A stretch of 64,000 nt of DNA. It comes from [Phialemoniopsis] sp. UDSM-2020. Lineage: Eukaryota; Ascomycota; Sordariomycetes; Thyridiales; Thyridiaceae. A program made the translations under genes and the position numbers. This document shows positions 43,024 through 53,751 of this stretch, piece after piece (position 1 is the first letter of the stretch; every line of letters begins with the position of its first letter). The stretch is taken from contig JAEILZ010000006.1 of NCBI GenBank assembly GCA_018873225.1, forward strand, positions 1,984,001 to 2,048,000, given 5' to 3'. The notes under the pieces are model-generated. The model worked only from the letters and a program-made list of their open reading frames with translations, had not been told where the DNA came from and did no database searches.

Positions 43024-43147
43024 CCGGAAATCGATAGCATTGCTCTGATCAGCTGTGCCCTTAATAACGGCCTTGTTACCCCTGATGTTCCGCTGCGTCT
43101 CAGAGGTGCACAGGCTCTACCCTGTTCGCTTCTTCAAGCAACCCCAT
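43024..43147 (-). pseudogene. Fragment of a quinate-dehydrogenase C-terminus
   Basis: The plus-strand stretch 43027-43055 matches 57367-57395 (the last codons of the quinate dehydrogenase gene) at about 26 of 29 bases. Read on the minus strand it gives AVIKGTADQSNAIDF, against the intact paralogue's AADQSKAINF. The preceding SLCTSETQRNIRGNK can be lined up with RLWAGEERVRSLNKEG, and MGLLEEANR with IGYQIEEQWR after a frameshift. Codons for the rest of the enzyme are not recognisable. It appears to be the tail of a lost dehydrogenase copy. Confidence 0.5.
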
Positions 43148-43450
43148 TAATGTAGCTTCAGATCCTTGACGCCTGGAGCATGACATGACATCAATGCCTA
43201 GCGCACCTGTGTGGGTTTGACTAGCTGTTCATGCTAGTGGTTTAGACTGGGACGACAGAGCGGCGTGGGGTGGGATGTTGGGGGCGGGATGGGAGGGTGG
43301 ATCTTGGGGCGGCATAACGATACTTCGACCAACGACCCTCTCATGGGCATGACATCTTTCCATAAGAGACTCTCTTTTATGATCTTAGCGCCTAGGCACG
43401 GATTCCAGAATCGCACATTGTCTATCTACATACATACCTAAACGTCCATC
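43148..43450. promoter_or_regulatory. Promoter region of oxidoreductase 1
   Basis: About 300 bp ahead of the Gfo/Idh/MocA gene. It includes a G-rich plus-strand run near 43260-43310. No clear site is seen. Confidence 0.35.
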
Positions 43451-44685
43451 ATGCCAAAGCCTGTCAAGATTGGCTTTGTTGGCTACGGCCGCTCGGCCAG
43501 CATCTTTCATCTGCCCTTTCTCGTCAACAATCCCAACTTTGAGATATACGCTTTCTATCAGCGCTCCGCTGCGCCGCCGGCTGACCAAGGTTCCGCCGCG
43601 GCCAATGTTCGCCACTGCACCATCGACTATCCCCAGGCGAAGCACTACCAGGATCTCGACGAGTTCCTGAAAGATCCCGAAATCGAGCTTGTGTCGGTCG
43701 TGACAAAAGGTGACACGCACGCGCAGTTCGCGGAAAAGGCGCTGCTTGCTGGAAAGCACGGTAAGAGACCATTTTCTGAAAACCCAGATGTTTGTCCATA
43801 CTAAAACGAAACGAAAGTGGTCGTCGAGAAGCCATTTGCACTAAAGAGCGAAGACGCCAATAGAGTCATTGCAGCCTCAAAGAGGACCGGAAAGATTATC
43901 TCATGTTTTCAGAGTATGTCATCTTCTTTCATTGCCCAGTCACCTTGTACTAATGATTCCCAGGTCGGCGATACGACTCCGACATGCAGACCCTCATCAA
44001 GCTCCATGCCTCGGGTTGCCTCGGTGAGATCACGGAGGCAGAGATCCATTACGATCTAGACCTCCCGTTCTGGATGAAATTCATGAACAGGCCTGGTCTG
44101 AAGGCCGAAGACGGCATGAACTTCGGAATTGGATGCCACTCTCTCGATCAGGCATTGTTTCTTTTTGGTCGACCGAAGTCCATCACCGCCTTCTATCGAA
44201 CACTGCGAGGCGTAGAGTCCGAAGCCGAAGACACCTTCACCATGATTCTCCAGTACGACAACTCGCCGCTGATCGTCCACGTCAAGACGAACGTGCGCAC
44301 GACCCTGCGCTATCCGCTGAAGTATTTTATCCGAGGCAATGACGGGACGTTCATCAAATTCGGAGACGACCGTCAGGAAGATCAGATCCTGAATGAAAAC
44401 ATGAAGCCCGGCGATCCAGGCTTCGGCGTGGAGCCAGAGGACATGTGGGGCGAGTTGACGACGAGGGAGCAGTACGACGATGCCCAGGTGAAGAAGGGGG
44501 GGTTGTGGATTGGGAAGATCAAGTCTGAGGTGTCCAGCATCAGCAACTATTACAACGACGTGGCAAGGGCTATTCGGGGAGAGATTGAGCTTGTCGTCAA
44601 GCCCGAGACATCTAGGGATGGGATCAGGCTCATTGAGCTCGCGAGGCAGAGCGCGGAAGAGGGCCGTACACTCTTGTTTGACTAG
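43451..44685 (+). CDS. Gfo/Idh/MocA-family oxidoreductase 1
   Basis: An NAD(P)-dependent dehydrogenase of about 375 residues acting on cyclitols, sugars or related polyols. Exons are 43451-43760, 43818-43913 and 43964-44685, with junctions giving KHVVVEKPF and CFQSRRYDSDM. The N-terminal Rossmann motif is KIGFVGYGRSASIFHLP. The catalytic Lys is in EKPFALK. The C-terminal domain has FGIGCHSLDQALFLFGRP, which holds the Asp/His pair. LGEITEAEIHYD is also typical. The substrate is unknown. Relatives oxidise inositols or reduce keto-sugars, so quinate-like carbocycles are a reasonable but unproved guess. It lies between a shikimate dehydrogenase and a terpene cyclase. Confidence 0.9.
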
Positions 44686-45362
44686 GTGGTGCCCACAAAG
44701 GTCGGACCCGGGTCTGAGGTTACAAATAAAGAAAAAGAAATATGATAAGGATTTCAGATATTTTTAAGAGTCCCACCTGAGCGGAGCGGATGTACTGAGA
44801 ACGAATTTGAACGGTCGGTAGTTCCCAATGGAGGAATGTAGATCTGCAGAATTCCGCATTGGGGAATCTGTGGAATTCCAAGTACATCCCAAGACATGCT
44901 ATGCACCTCTCCCTTGCGCACACGTCCTCACCAAGAACTAATTCCCGGCATTAGAGGTACAGCCAAGGATTGATCTGTTTCAGAACAACCTATGGTTCTA
45001 CTGACCAGGACTTCAACGTTCAGTCGCAGCTGAACAGTGGGTCGTAATCCCTTGAGACACATGTGAACTCCTATACGGAAATGGTATCGGTGTCAGCGAG
45101 TTATTATCGTCCAGTCTGCGTTCCATTCGTCCGCAGACACAACCCACAGACTACGCCAGCGGCATTCATATCCGGATGACTTTAGTAGATGTGTTGGAGG
45201 GGGTTCAACCGATGAGTTGTGCGCATCAACTGTTTCAAATCTAAAAAAGACTAAAGGCAAAAACCATCACAACTAGAGCTTAGATCCAAAGTGTAAAGCA
45301 TGAAAGATGGATATTAAGAAACAAAACATGTCTCGCGCACGACTGACTAGATTCAGCCCAAT
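44686..45362. other. Convergent intergenic region
   Basis: 677 bp between oxidoreductase 1 and the terpene cyclase, which converge. No gene is recognised. Confidence 0.4.
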
Positions 45363-46824
45363 CTACAAAACCAAGTGGGCGGATCCATCTGCCTGTAAGA
45401 ACGGCGCGATGCCGTACCTGTGGGCCTTCAAGTGATACTCCAAACAACCACTGAGCAGGGTTCGGCTTGTTGTGATCCACCTCTGAACATCAAAGACCAA
45501 GGAATCACCAATAGAGACCCTGGACTTCACCATCCGCTCGAGATCGTCGGCTGCGCTGTCGAACGTCTTTGTAGACTGTGCTGTGCGCTTGACAAGATCG
45601 TCCACGACAGTGTTGAGGTCCTTGTGGTTAGAGGAATTGTACTCGAGAGGCACCAAGCTCGTGACTTCGCCGTGGGCCTGGCTCGGGTCAAATTCTGAGC
45701 ACATTTGCCTAGAAAGAGGGGGAGAACATACCATCTCCTTCTTCAAAGAGTATATGTCATTCATTCTGTCGCGGGTCAGTGCCAGTCGAGGCATCAGAAG
45801 AGTTATTGAAACACACAAGATCGTCATGATATTCTCCTCATATCTCAATGCATCCATCTCTTGACATTCCATGACCCAAGAAGGAAGATCGGTATCTGTT
45901 GCATAGCTGTTCGGAGATGTCAGCCCGAAGCGTGTGAGAATGGTCTTCTGAGCGCTACTCACTCGATGAATGCTGTAAGTGTAAAGGAGCCCGATGTGCC
46001 CAGGCGAATCTGGAGATAATCCTCGGGAGATATGAGCACACGATCGAGATTGACCTTTTGCTCTTTGACGACTTCCGTGATGTATCTCTCGATCTCCAGG
46101 TAAAGGCGTCCTCTGGTTTCTGAAGAAGCACGGTGTGAGTTCATGCCAATAATCGTGTGCAACCTAGAGCGGTTGACCAACCTCGGGGCGCCTGCTGGCG
46201 GAAGAGTTCGGCAAATTTGCCAAACAAGACTCTTGTGATCGAAGAGCATCGTATTCCCTTGCCGACGTTCTCGTCAACCCGCCGATCCCCACCACTCTCC
46301 AATGCGAGCGCCCAGTGAATGAACCTAAGTGTAGTGGCGGAGTTGTCTTGGCCTGCCGCGGAGTCTTGATTGAACTCGCCATCTTCCATGTCCATCTCGT
46401 CGTCCCAAACGAACAGCCATACGCAGAACATCGCCACGGGATAGAGCCTTTCCCAAGTGATGAATGGGTACCACCTAGTGCATTCCATTAGCCAACACAC
46501 ACAAAACAGTGGGAGCCTCTCCGCATTTGCAACTCACAGAGCTGTGAACAAGCCGAAGTCACATTTCTTCAACCGCCGAAGACTGTCTGGAGATTTGATA
46601 ACACTGGAAGCAGCTTAATTAGGATCCAGAAGCGCCTTCGTTTCTCAAGGAATCTGGTACCGTTCAAGCTGCGCATCCACAAAAACACGGAGCTTGTCGA
46701 CATTCTCATTCGTCCCTCTTGGCCAAGAGTCAAACAGAGGCCTCATGTCAGGGATGCGAAGAGTCTTGCCGGACAACTCATTGTGCAATGGCGAGAGTTG
46801 GTCTTGGACGACTGCTGGGGACAT
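45363..46824 (-). CDS. Class I sesquiterpene cyclase
   Basis: A Mg-dependent terpene cyclase of 389 residues that would ionise farnesyl diphosphate. Six exons close in frame: 46661-46824, 46538-46603, 46182-46474, 45963-46119, 45732-45906 and 45363-45677. The ATG at 46824 is used; the in-frame GTG just before it is ignored. The first metal motif is FVWDDEMDMEDG. The second, NDIYSLKKE, keeps the Asn, Ser and Glu of the NSE triad and is followed by the intron-spanning KKEMAHGEV. IPDMRPLFDSWP at the N-terminus and the final helix ISTSRTL-like TTSRTLLSGCLEYHLKAHRY fit fungal bacterial-type cyclases (aristolochene or presilphiperfolanol synthase relatives). The product cannot be predicted. Confidence 0.92.
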
Positions 46825-47731
46825 CTTCACGCTGGTTGAGGCTGGAGAGAAGTTGAGGCAGGCGTAGTCACACTAACAGGAAAGCAACACTTCGTGTGGT
46901 TGACTCGAATCATAGGTCATCTCTCGTCAGGGCCGTGTCATTTATATAGGCGTCGGCATCTCAACAGACTTTGGGATCAACGCCATTTGACTACAGGACA
47001 AAGGTGGTGTCTCATTGGAGTTGACCTACTCCATATTGGCTGAACTTTGATCTTTCTACCTCAGATGTTGACGATGTACAGTGCGGAGCCGATGTCTCAG
47101 CTGGTGATTCCTGGCACTCGAGACGAGGATACGACAAGAACTTGCTGAGAAGAGTATGACTTGATCATCACTTCACAGAGGAATGCATTGTGCACCATCC
47201 CATCCCTTGATGGCGCGTCTACTTTTGTCATCAAGTTGCCAACAAACGCTCAGCTTTGTCTGTAGTGCGACAATGGTTTTGTGATCATTCTTGCGAGATC
47301 ATAGCTGGCACACTGCAACTACGGAAATAATCAATATTCTTGTGTTGATCTGATATATGGAATGACTACGATTCTTGAATTTGATAACGTTGGGGTTCTC
47401 ACGCCCGGGAGGCAGATCAGTAAGCCAGAGACGGCTCGCACCAGCCTTGACGGAAAGACATTTCTAATGGCGAAGGCCCTAGCTTTGATCCGCATGCATT
47501 CCAATTTGAGTTCCTTGCCCGATCCACTGTGGGCTTTGCTAACGTGTAAGGATGCTTGGGATCCCCCACTTAGCCTTGCGATCTTCACTCCGGGTGCGGA
47601 CCTATATCCGCGTCCGCGATGGGGCGTAGGTCCGTGGTCCGTCGGCTGTACTTCTCAGGATGTTTAATAAATAGATGCGGTCTTCTTGAAGTCGTTTGTC
47701 ATTTTAAGTTTCTTGTGCAGCTAGTATCACA
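46825..47731. promoter_or_regulatory. Divergent promoter region, terpene cyclase / acyltransferase
   Basis: 907 bp between two outward-facing genes that may share a pathway. A small frame at 47362-47667 has no family features and is not called. Confidence 0.45.
46941..46948 (-). promoter_or_regulatory. Probable TATA box of the terpene cyclase gene
   Basis: TATATAAA on the minus strand, about 120 bp upstream of the ATG at 46824. Confidence 0.5.
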
Positions 47732-48956
47732 ATGTTCTTTCCGCTTGACCCGAGCCTCGGCCTCGTGCTGGAGGCCGGAGCGTACTTGAGCATCTTCGTT
47801 CTGACCACCCTCTTTATTCCACGAGAGGCCTTTTCTGTTCGAGTGGCTGCCACCGCCACTCTCGGCCTCGTTGCCTTTGGTGTCAAGAATGCAGCATTTC
47901 TTTTCATCCTGGATCCTGTGCCAAGGGCCACCATTGCACCACTGCTGTGTCACAGCTGGTTTACTATGTCGGAGCTGATTCTTGTCTCACGCGTCGACAG
48001 ACGGGAGTTGGCCACGCTATCAGACCAGAAAGGGCCCAGCACAGTGCATTTAGCGTACCAGGCTGCAGCTCTGGCTTTCAACTGGAGAAGAATGGGTACG
48101 AAATGGGAGGCCAAGACCTTGCACAAGAAGCCGGCCGCCCCGAGTCGGACAAGCTTTCTCGTCCGTAACTTGCTCTGGGTGCTCTTCACTTCGACAGTCG
48201 TGGATGCTTTGACAAGAGCGCCGCCACCAGAGGCGCGTCTCATTGCGCCGTCCAAGCAAACATTATACGGTCTTTGGGATCTATCAGCGGAAGACGTCTT
48301 CTTTCGCCTCGTGGTGACGATAGGGTTTTGGGTCTCGTCTGAGCTCTGGATGTCTACCATGGTGCAAACTCTTGCAGTGTGCACCGTGGCAACGGGTCTG
48401 AGCGAGCCATCGGCCTGGCCACCTCTCAACGGACCGCTGAGCTCTGCTTTCACCATTCGTAACTTCTGGGGGTAAGTATTGCCCTTGCACTGCCGGCAGG
48501 AGGAAGCGGGCCCGTGGCTGATAATTTGTCAGGAAACATTGGCATCAGTGCCTACGACCAAGTCTCACTGGCTTTGCAGACGCCATCTCGGACCACGTTT
48601 TTGGCATTCCGCGCAAGACGTTCCTGTCCCGATACACTCGTCTGCTTTTGGCATTCTTCTTCAGTGGTATGATTCATCAGCCCATGGACATGGCTGCAGG
48701 CCTACCAGGGAAGGAAGCGATCTCTCTCAGCTTTTTCATGACGCAAGCGTGTGGGATCATGCTCGAAGTCGGCGCAGAGGCCATGTTTGCCCACAGGCTC
48801 TCCGGGTCAACGCGAAAGGCTATTGGCTACGTCTGGGTCTTGGCGTTCCTGTGGTGGACGACGCCGGCCTGGTGTTACCCGCAAATGAGGCTGGACATCC
48901 CACGCAACCTTGTCCCCTTTTCTCTGATCAGTATTGTTCAGAACTTCATCGTGTGA
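47732..48956 (+). CDS. MBOAT / wax-synthase-like membrane O-acyltransferase
   Basis: 387 residues with about eight membrane segments. Exon 1 is 47732-48471 and exon 2 is 48533-48956, with the junction restoring FWGKHWHQCLRPSL. It belongs to the fungal wax-synthase-domain group, which includes O-acetyltransferases of terpenoid and meroterpenoid pathways. Motifs are FNWRRMGTKWEAK (the RGxxW-type block), TIRNFWGKHWHQ, and the catalytic His in SGMIHQPMDM. A long cytosolic loop lies at about residues 85-155. It probably works at the ER and moves an acyl group from CoA to an alcohol. It is divergent from the terpene cyclase, which makes acylation of the cyclase product a natural guess. Confidence 0.88.
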
Positions 48957-49580
48957 CGAGCATTGAGGAGATTGCCTTATGGAGCACCCACGGAGGGACG
49001 AGGAGAGACCCTTGCTGTCCGAATAGCGGAGAATCTCCATAAGCATGGGTGTTACCCCTGCAGGTTGCATTCGCTTAGGCGATACTGCGGTTACGAAGTA
49101 AGACTTCCAGAAGTTCGCGAAATTCTAGTTTAGGGTTAGAGAATTGGTGCTTGTTTTCGTTTATGTAGATGATCGGCGACTTTGGCATCAGTGCGATGGT
49201 GGAACTACAGTGCGTGCGCTTGGTGCAGTTATGGGTTGGTCACTCTTAATGGGAAGGAACACAATTAAAAGTATCATCGTATCATGCTAGCTAGCTAGTA
49301 CACAAGACAAGCTAGGCACTCTTTCGCAGTCGACTACAGCCAGCTCAGAGACAAACGGAACAGCCATGCGCCCAACACTACCTAGGTAGGCAAATCACAT
49401 CCACTTTTCTAGCGGTCCATCACCCAGATCACGCTCCTAATCACCCTGCTGCCTTCGCCTCGCCCGAAATGGCTCCTCTTATCCCCGTGCTAGACGCGTG
49501 GGTGGCTTATTCCAGGGTGAGATTCTATTGTAAATACCATGCAGTTACCTGCTACTACAAAAGCATGGATTCCCATCTCC
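48957..49580. other. Convergent intergenic region
   Basis: 624 bp between the acyltransferase and the sugar transporter, which converge. It includes short CTAG-rich runs near 49287-49300. No gene is seen. Confidence 0.4.
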
Positions 49581-51804
49581 TTACTCCACTGACGTAGTCG
49601 TTTTCTTGAAGTGACGAGCCGGGATACCGCGCTGATATAGCTCGTCCAGCTGGGCCCAAGTCCTACCACGGGTCTTTGCGAAAGAGTCAGAGACGTCACT
49701 TTCGATGGGGGCCGGGGACAAAAGCTTACCTCAGGATATAGAAAGTACAGCCCAATCAATGTCGGAACCAAGAAACCAGCAAAGATATACGCAGTCTTTA
49801 CGCCAAGATTCGCAGCAGTAGGCGAGATCAAGTACGGAACAGTGTAAGTGAAAACGACACTGATAATGTGTCAGACCGATACCCACGTTTCACGTATCAC
49901 AATGACACTGCATAGACTTACTTGATAGCAGAGTAGCAGAAAAAGCTGAACGAGGTTGTCTTGCCACGAAGGCGTGGTGTCGCGGTCTCGCCAGACGCAA
50001 CGAAACCCATCGGGCCGGCGGACAGGGAATACGCCACGACCCAAAGGAGGAGGAAGGCGAGTGCTGCGTGTCCCGCTGCTGGCGTTGAGAACGACCCGGT
50101 GACTGCAAGTGCCACATTAAACACCAACATCGCAACGCCGCCGCTGCGAAGATAGAGGGTTAGTCATAGGCTGTATAGCGATCTATGCCAGGACAAGGGC
50201 AAACATACCCAAGGAACAACGGTCGACGGCCCACTACTTCGGTAAGGCCCATGGCCACGGCAATGAAAATGAGGAGAAGTATGTACCTAAGCAAGTGTGA
50301 GCACGTAGGACCGTTAGCAGCAATGATCTGAACTTACACAATGACCGTCGTCAGGAATGGATCTTGAAGACCGCTGACAGCGAAGAAGTAAGTCGAGTAA
50401 CTGAAGATGATGGGCGTCCCGCTAAGAGGCTGCGCAGAGATTCCGAGAGCACCAGCGAGAGTTCGCCGAAGGTTCTGGCCACGAAAGATCTCGGTCCAAG
50501 GAACGTCTGCGGTTTGACGGTTGAACTCAAGCTCAGCTTGGTAGTTCTGCTGCACAACCTGAAACTCGTATTCCTAGCAAAGCCATCAGCAACGCGTCTA
50601 AGGGCACCTTCTGCACCTCGACGTCAAGAGACGTGGCTTACCAAGTCATAATCCTTCGCAGAACCATACAGGCGGGCCATTGACTTTTTTGCTTTTGCGT
50701 GATCTCCCTTTCGGACGTAATACATGTGAGACTCCGGCATCAAGGGCAGCATCAGAAGAAAGAGCTTCATATGTCAGTTTTGTGAACTTGTCAGGGGTTG
50801 CAAATACATACTCCAGTGAAGAGAAACTCTGATGCAATCAACGGCCTCCAGGCGTCGGGCCTGGTGACTATCATGATTTGGGTCGCAATAGAGCCGATCA
50901 GCTGGCCGAACGCCAGGAACAGCTGGTATGCTGCAATAGCCATACCTCGCACCTGAAAAGGCGCGATCTCGCCGACGAAGACGATGAGGACACTCTGGGC
51001 AATGCCGATAGCCACTTTCAGGACTACCTGGGAGCCCATCCACCATTGCCAATGCTGGGCGGTGACCTCAAGTGACGAACCGAGTAGAAAGAGCAACGCG
51101 AAGATGTACATGCAAGTCCTATGAGCCACGTCATCGTCAGCAAAGCCCTAGAAGCGATCCAAGTACCAGTATCATAGAAAGAGGAGAGAAGCCCTACCTT
51201 CGCCCCAACCGGTCTGACATCGGCCCGCCCACCGTCTGGCCTACCAGCATGGCAATGGAGCCAAACCCACCCCAGAAAGACAGCACCTGGGCGCTGATTG
51301 TCGGCACTCCGTTGACGGCTGTGTCGGCCATGGTCTCGACGAATGCGGGCATCGGGATCACATTACCGGGCAGCTAGGCCTGGGTTAGCTTGTTTGTACT
51401 TGTTGAGCACCGATGCTAAGGATAGTGTTTGTTCACCTGCTGCTGGAACTATAACATCACGGATATCGATCAGCTTTTGCACTTTCTTTGTGAGCTTGGG
51501 AGAGAACCCTTACACCGTCATTGAGAGCAGCCCAATTTGCTACCATGCAAAATATGATGCACTTCCAGAACGTTTTCATCGTAGCCTTTCGTCCGAGTGC
51601 TGGGAAGTGACATCTCGCCTGGTCAGTCGAACACATGTGAATTGGAACCACGACAGAACTGGCCAGGAACTCACAAGCGTATTTGGTGTCCAGTCTTAGG
51701 CCGTCGACGGCGGAATGGTTCGCTTTCACAGCTTCATTCATACTTAGTCTCGACTCATAGTGCTGAGCCGAGTCTAGCTCTTTGCCGGTCTGTGGGTCGG
51801 ACAT
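49581..51804 (-). CDS. MFS sugar transporter (alpha-glucoside/hexose type)
   Basis: A twelve-helix sugar porter of about 520 residues, split by roughly eight introns between 51804 (MSDPQTGKEL) and 49581. Family signs are GGPMSDRLGRR, VGEIAPFQVRGMAIAAYQLF, LPLMPESHMYYVRKGDHAKA, GLTEVVGRRPLFLG, SGETATPRLRGKT and a C-terminal TRGRTWAQLDELYQRGIPARHF as in fungal maltose/hexose permeases. Intron 1 ends at CCAG near 51606 and gives TKYASLGRKATMKTFW. A TATATAAA box lies at 51920-51927. Internal exon edges are approximate. It might import a sugar or a ring acid for the island. Confidence 0.85.
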
Positions 51805-52361
51805 GGTGGTGATTTGATGACAATGGCAATGACAGAGATAGTGACAGCTATGGCTCAAGGAGGTCCATAATATGCAGTGATGGGAGCAGAAACTACGGTC
51901 CAGGAATGAAGGATGTCCCTTTATATAAAAGCTTCCGTCCCCTTGTCCGATGTTTGAGTCTGGGGTCTCCAAGTGCGGGGAAAGTCGGGGTCTCCAATTT
52001 CGTTGATGGGAAAGGGGAGGCTCGGTTAGTGCTATAAGTGAAAGCGTGGGGGCGGGATGGAATTGACTTGCGTGGCATGAAAGTGGCATGAAAAGAGTGG
52101 GATAGGTGGGTGCGTGGGATGGAAACACTGGTGACGAGAGAATTTGGAGAACGATCCACCTGTGTTAGACCATGAGGCACGAGGGTGCCTCATTTGTACG
52201 ATCCAGCCGATGGGAAACTTGTTACTATTAACTAACACTATCTGGTCCAAACCTCTCCCTTGTATTCATACAGAGAGCATTCTTGACGAGCTCGCCTCAG
52301 ACCTAGTATTCTTGCCTACCTTGGTTTTGCATGCCCAATTATTTTCTTTCAGACAACGACA
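51805..52361. promoter_or_regulatory. Divergent promoter region, sugar transporter / oxidoreductase 2
   Basis: 557 bp between two outward-facing genes. Apart from the TATA box at 51920-51927 no element was identified. Confidence 0.45.
51920..51927 (-). promoter_or_regulatory. Probable TATA box of the sugar transporter gene
   Basis: TATATAAA on the minus strand, about 115 bp upstream of the ATG at 51804. Confidence 0.5.
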
Positions 52362-53624
52362 ATGACAGCTAGTCGAGTCGCCCTGCTAGGCGCAGGCATC
52401 TTTGCCCGCGATTACTATCTTCCCGCCCTCGCCAAATCGACCGAGGTCGTGCTCGACTCGATATGGAGCAGATCTCAATCCTCAGTAGATACCATGCTCA
52501 AGGCATGCTCGGCCGTTGGCTTCAGCCCTCAGGTCTTTGTGGGCGCCGAAGGGTTCGAGCAGCTTCTCAAGAGAGATGAAGTACAGGGCGTCATCATGGC
52601 ACTTTCCATCAGCTCGCACCCAGACTACATCTTGCGATGCTTGCAAGCCGGTAAACATGTCATGAGTGAAAAGCCCATCGCAAAGGATGTCGAAACCGCC
52701 AAGAACTTGATCGCCATTCATGAGAAGGAGTACCAGCCTCGGGGGCTGGATTGGCGGATAGCTGAGAGTGTGTCTTGTCGAGACCCTTCACCGCAAATAT
52801 ACTGACTGACTGATTCTTTTCAAAAACAAGACTTTACACATGATCCCATACTATGGAAGGCCAGGGAAATGTTGAAGGACCCAGAGCTTGGGCCAGTGCT
52901 CTACTGGCAGCTGGCTCAGGAGATCTGTTGTCCGGACGGGAATCCTTGGCACGCAACAGAATGGAGGAACGTTCCCGACTATCAAGGCGGTACGTATTGC
53001 CCTCTCGCTCGGCCAGCGCGGTTACCAGAGCTAACGGCGTTTCCATCAGGTTTCATTCTCGACGGTGGCGTGCACAATGCCGCCCTCCTTCGCGCCGTCC
53101 TGCCCGATCTTCCCCAGCGCATCATCAGCACCGCTACATTGCATCGATCTCATCTCCCACCCCACGACACAGTCATGGGACTTGCCCTTTCGTCGAAATC
53201 GATCGCCAGGAAGCCGTATGGCAGAGACATCGGCGACACGTCCAGAATTCCTGTCAAGTCTGGGCAATCGGCCTCAACCGGAACGATTACGATGACTTGG
53301 GCCGCACCAGACACGAAGCCGAACGGTGACCTGGCGTTGAATATCGCTTGTCTGAACGGCAAGGTCCGCATAGACTTTCAGGGCGGGATGTTCTCCGTCA
53401 AGACCATACCTGCCGCTGGCAGCGGAGTCAAGGAACAGCACGTCCAGGGCCCTCCCACTGGCATTGTGGTTGAGGTGGATATGTTCGGCAGAGCGATTAG
53501 AGGCGCTCGCGACGAGGCGCAATACGGAAGTCCAAGAGATTGCCTGTGGGATCTTGCCGTAATCCAGGCTTTGGTGTCAAGCGACGGCAAGGAGGTTGAT
53601 CTAGATGCCTTGGTCAGCATGTAA
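52362..53624 (+). CDS. Gfo/Idh/MocA-family oxidoreductase 2
   Basis: An NAD(P)-dependent dehydrogenase of about 380 residues. Exons are 52362-52767, 52831-52989 and 53051-53624, with junctions giving RIAENFTHDP and DYQGGFILDGG. The Rossmann motif is VALLGAGIFARDYYLPAL. The catalytic Lys is in SEKPIAKD. GFILDGGVHNAALLRAVLP carries the His of the substrate site but not the usual Asp four residues after it. AENFTHDPI and QLAQEICCPDGNPWHATEWR are typical of the fungal members. The substrate is unknown. It differs strongly from oxidoreductase 1, so the two are not a recent duplication. It shares a promoter region with the sugar transporter. Confidence 0.9.
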
Positions 53625-53751
53625 GAAGACGTAACTCTGTATCAGAATTCACACCATAGATCATTTAAGGCAACTGCTAGGTTCATTTGTGAACGAAGGT
53701 AAGCATGTCTATCATGTGCTACTGAAGGCATCGACTGTTTGTATATCAGCG

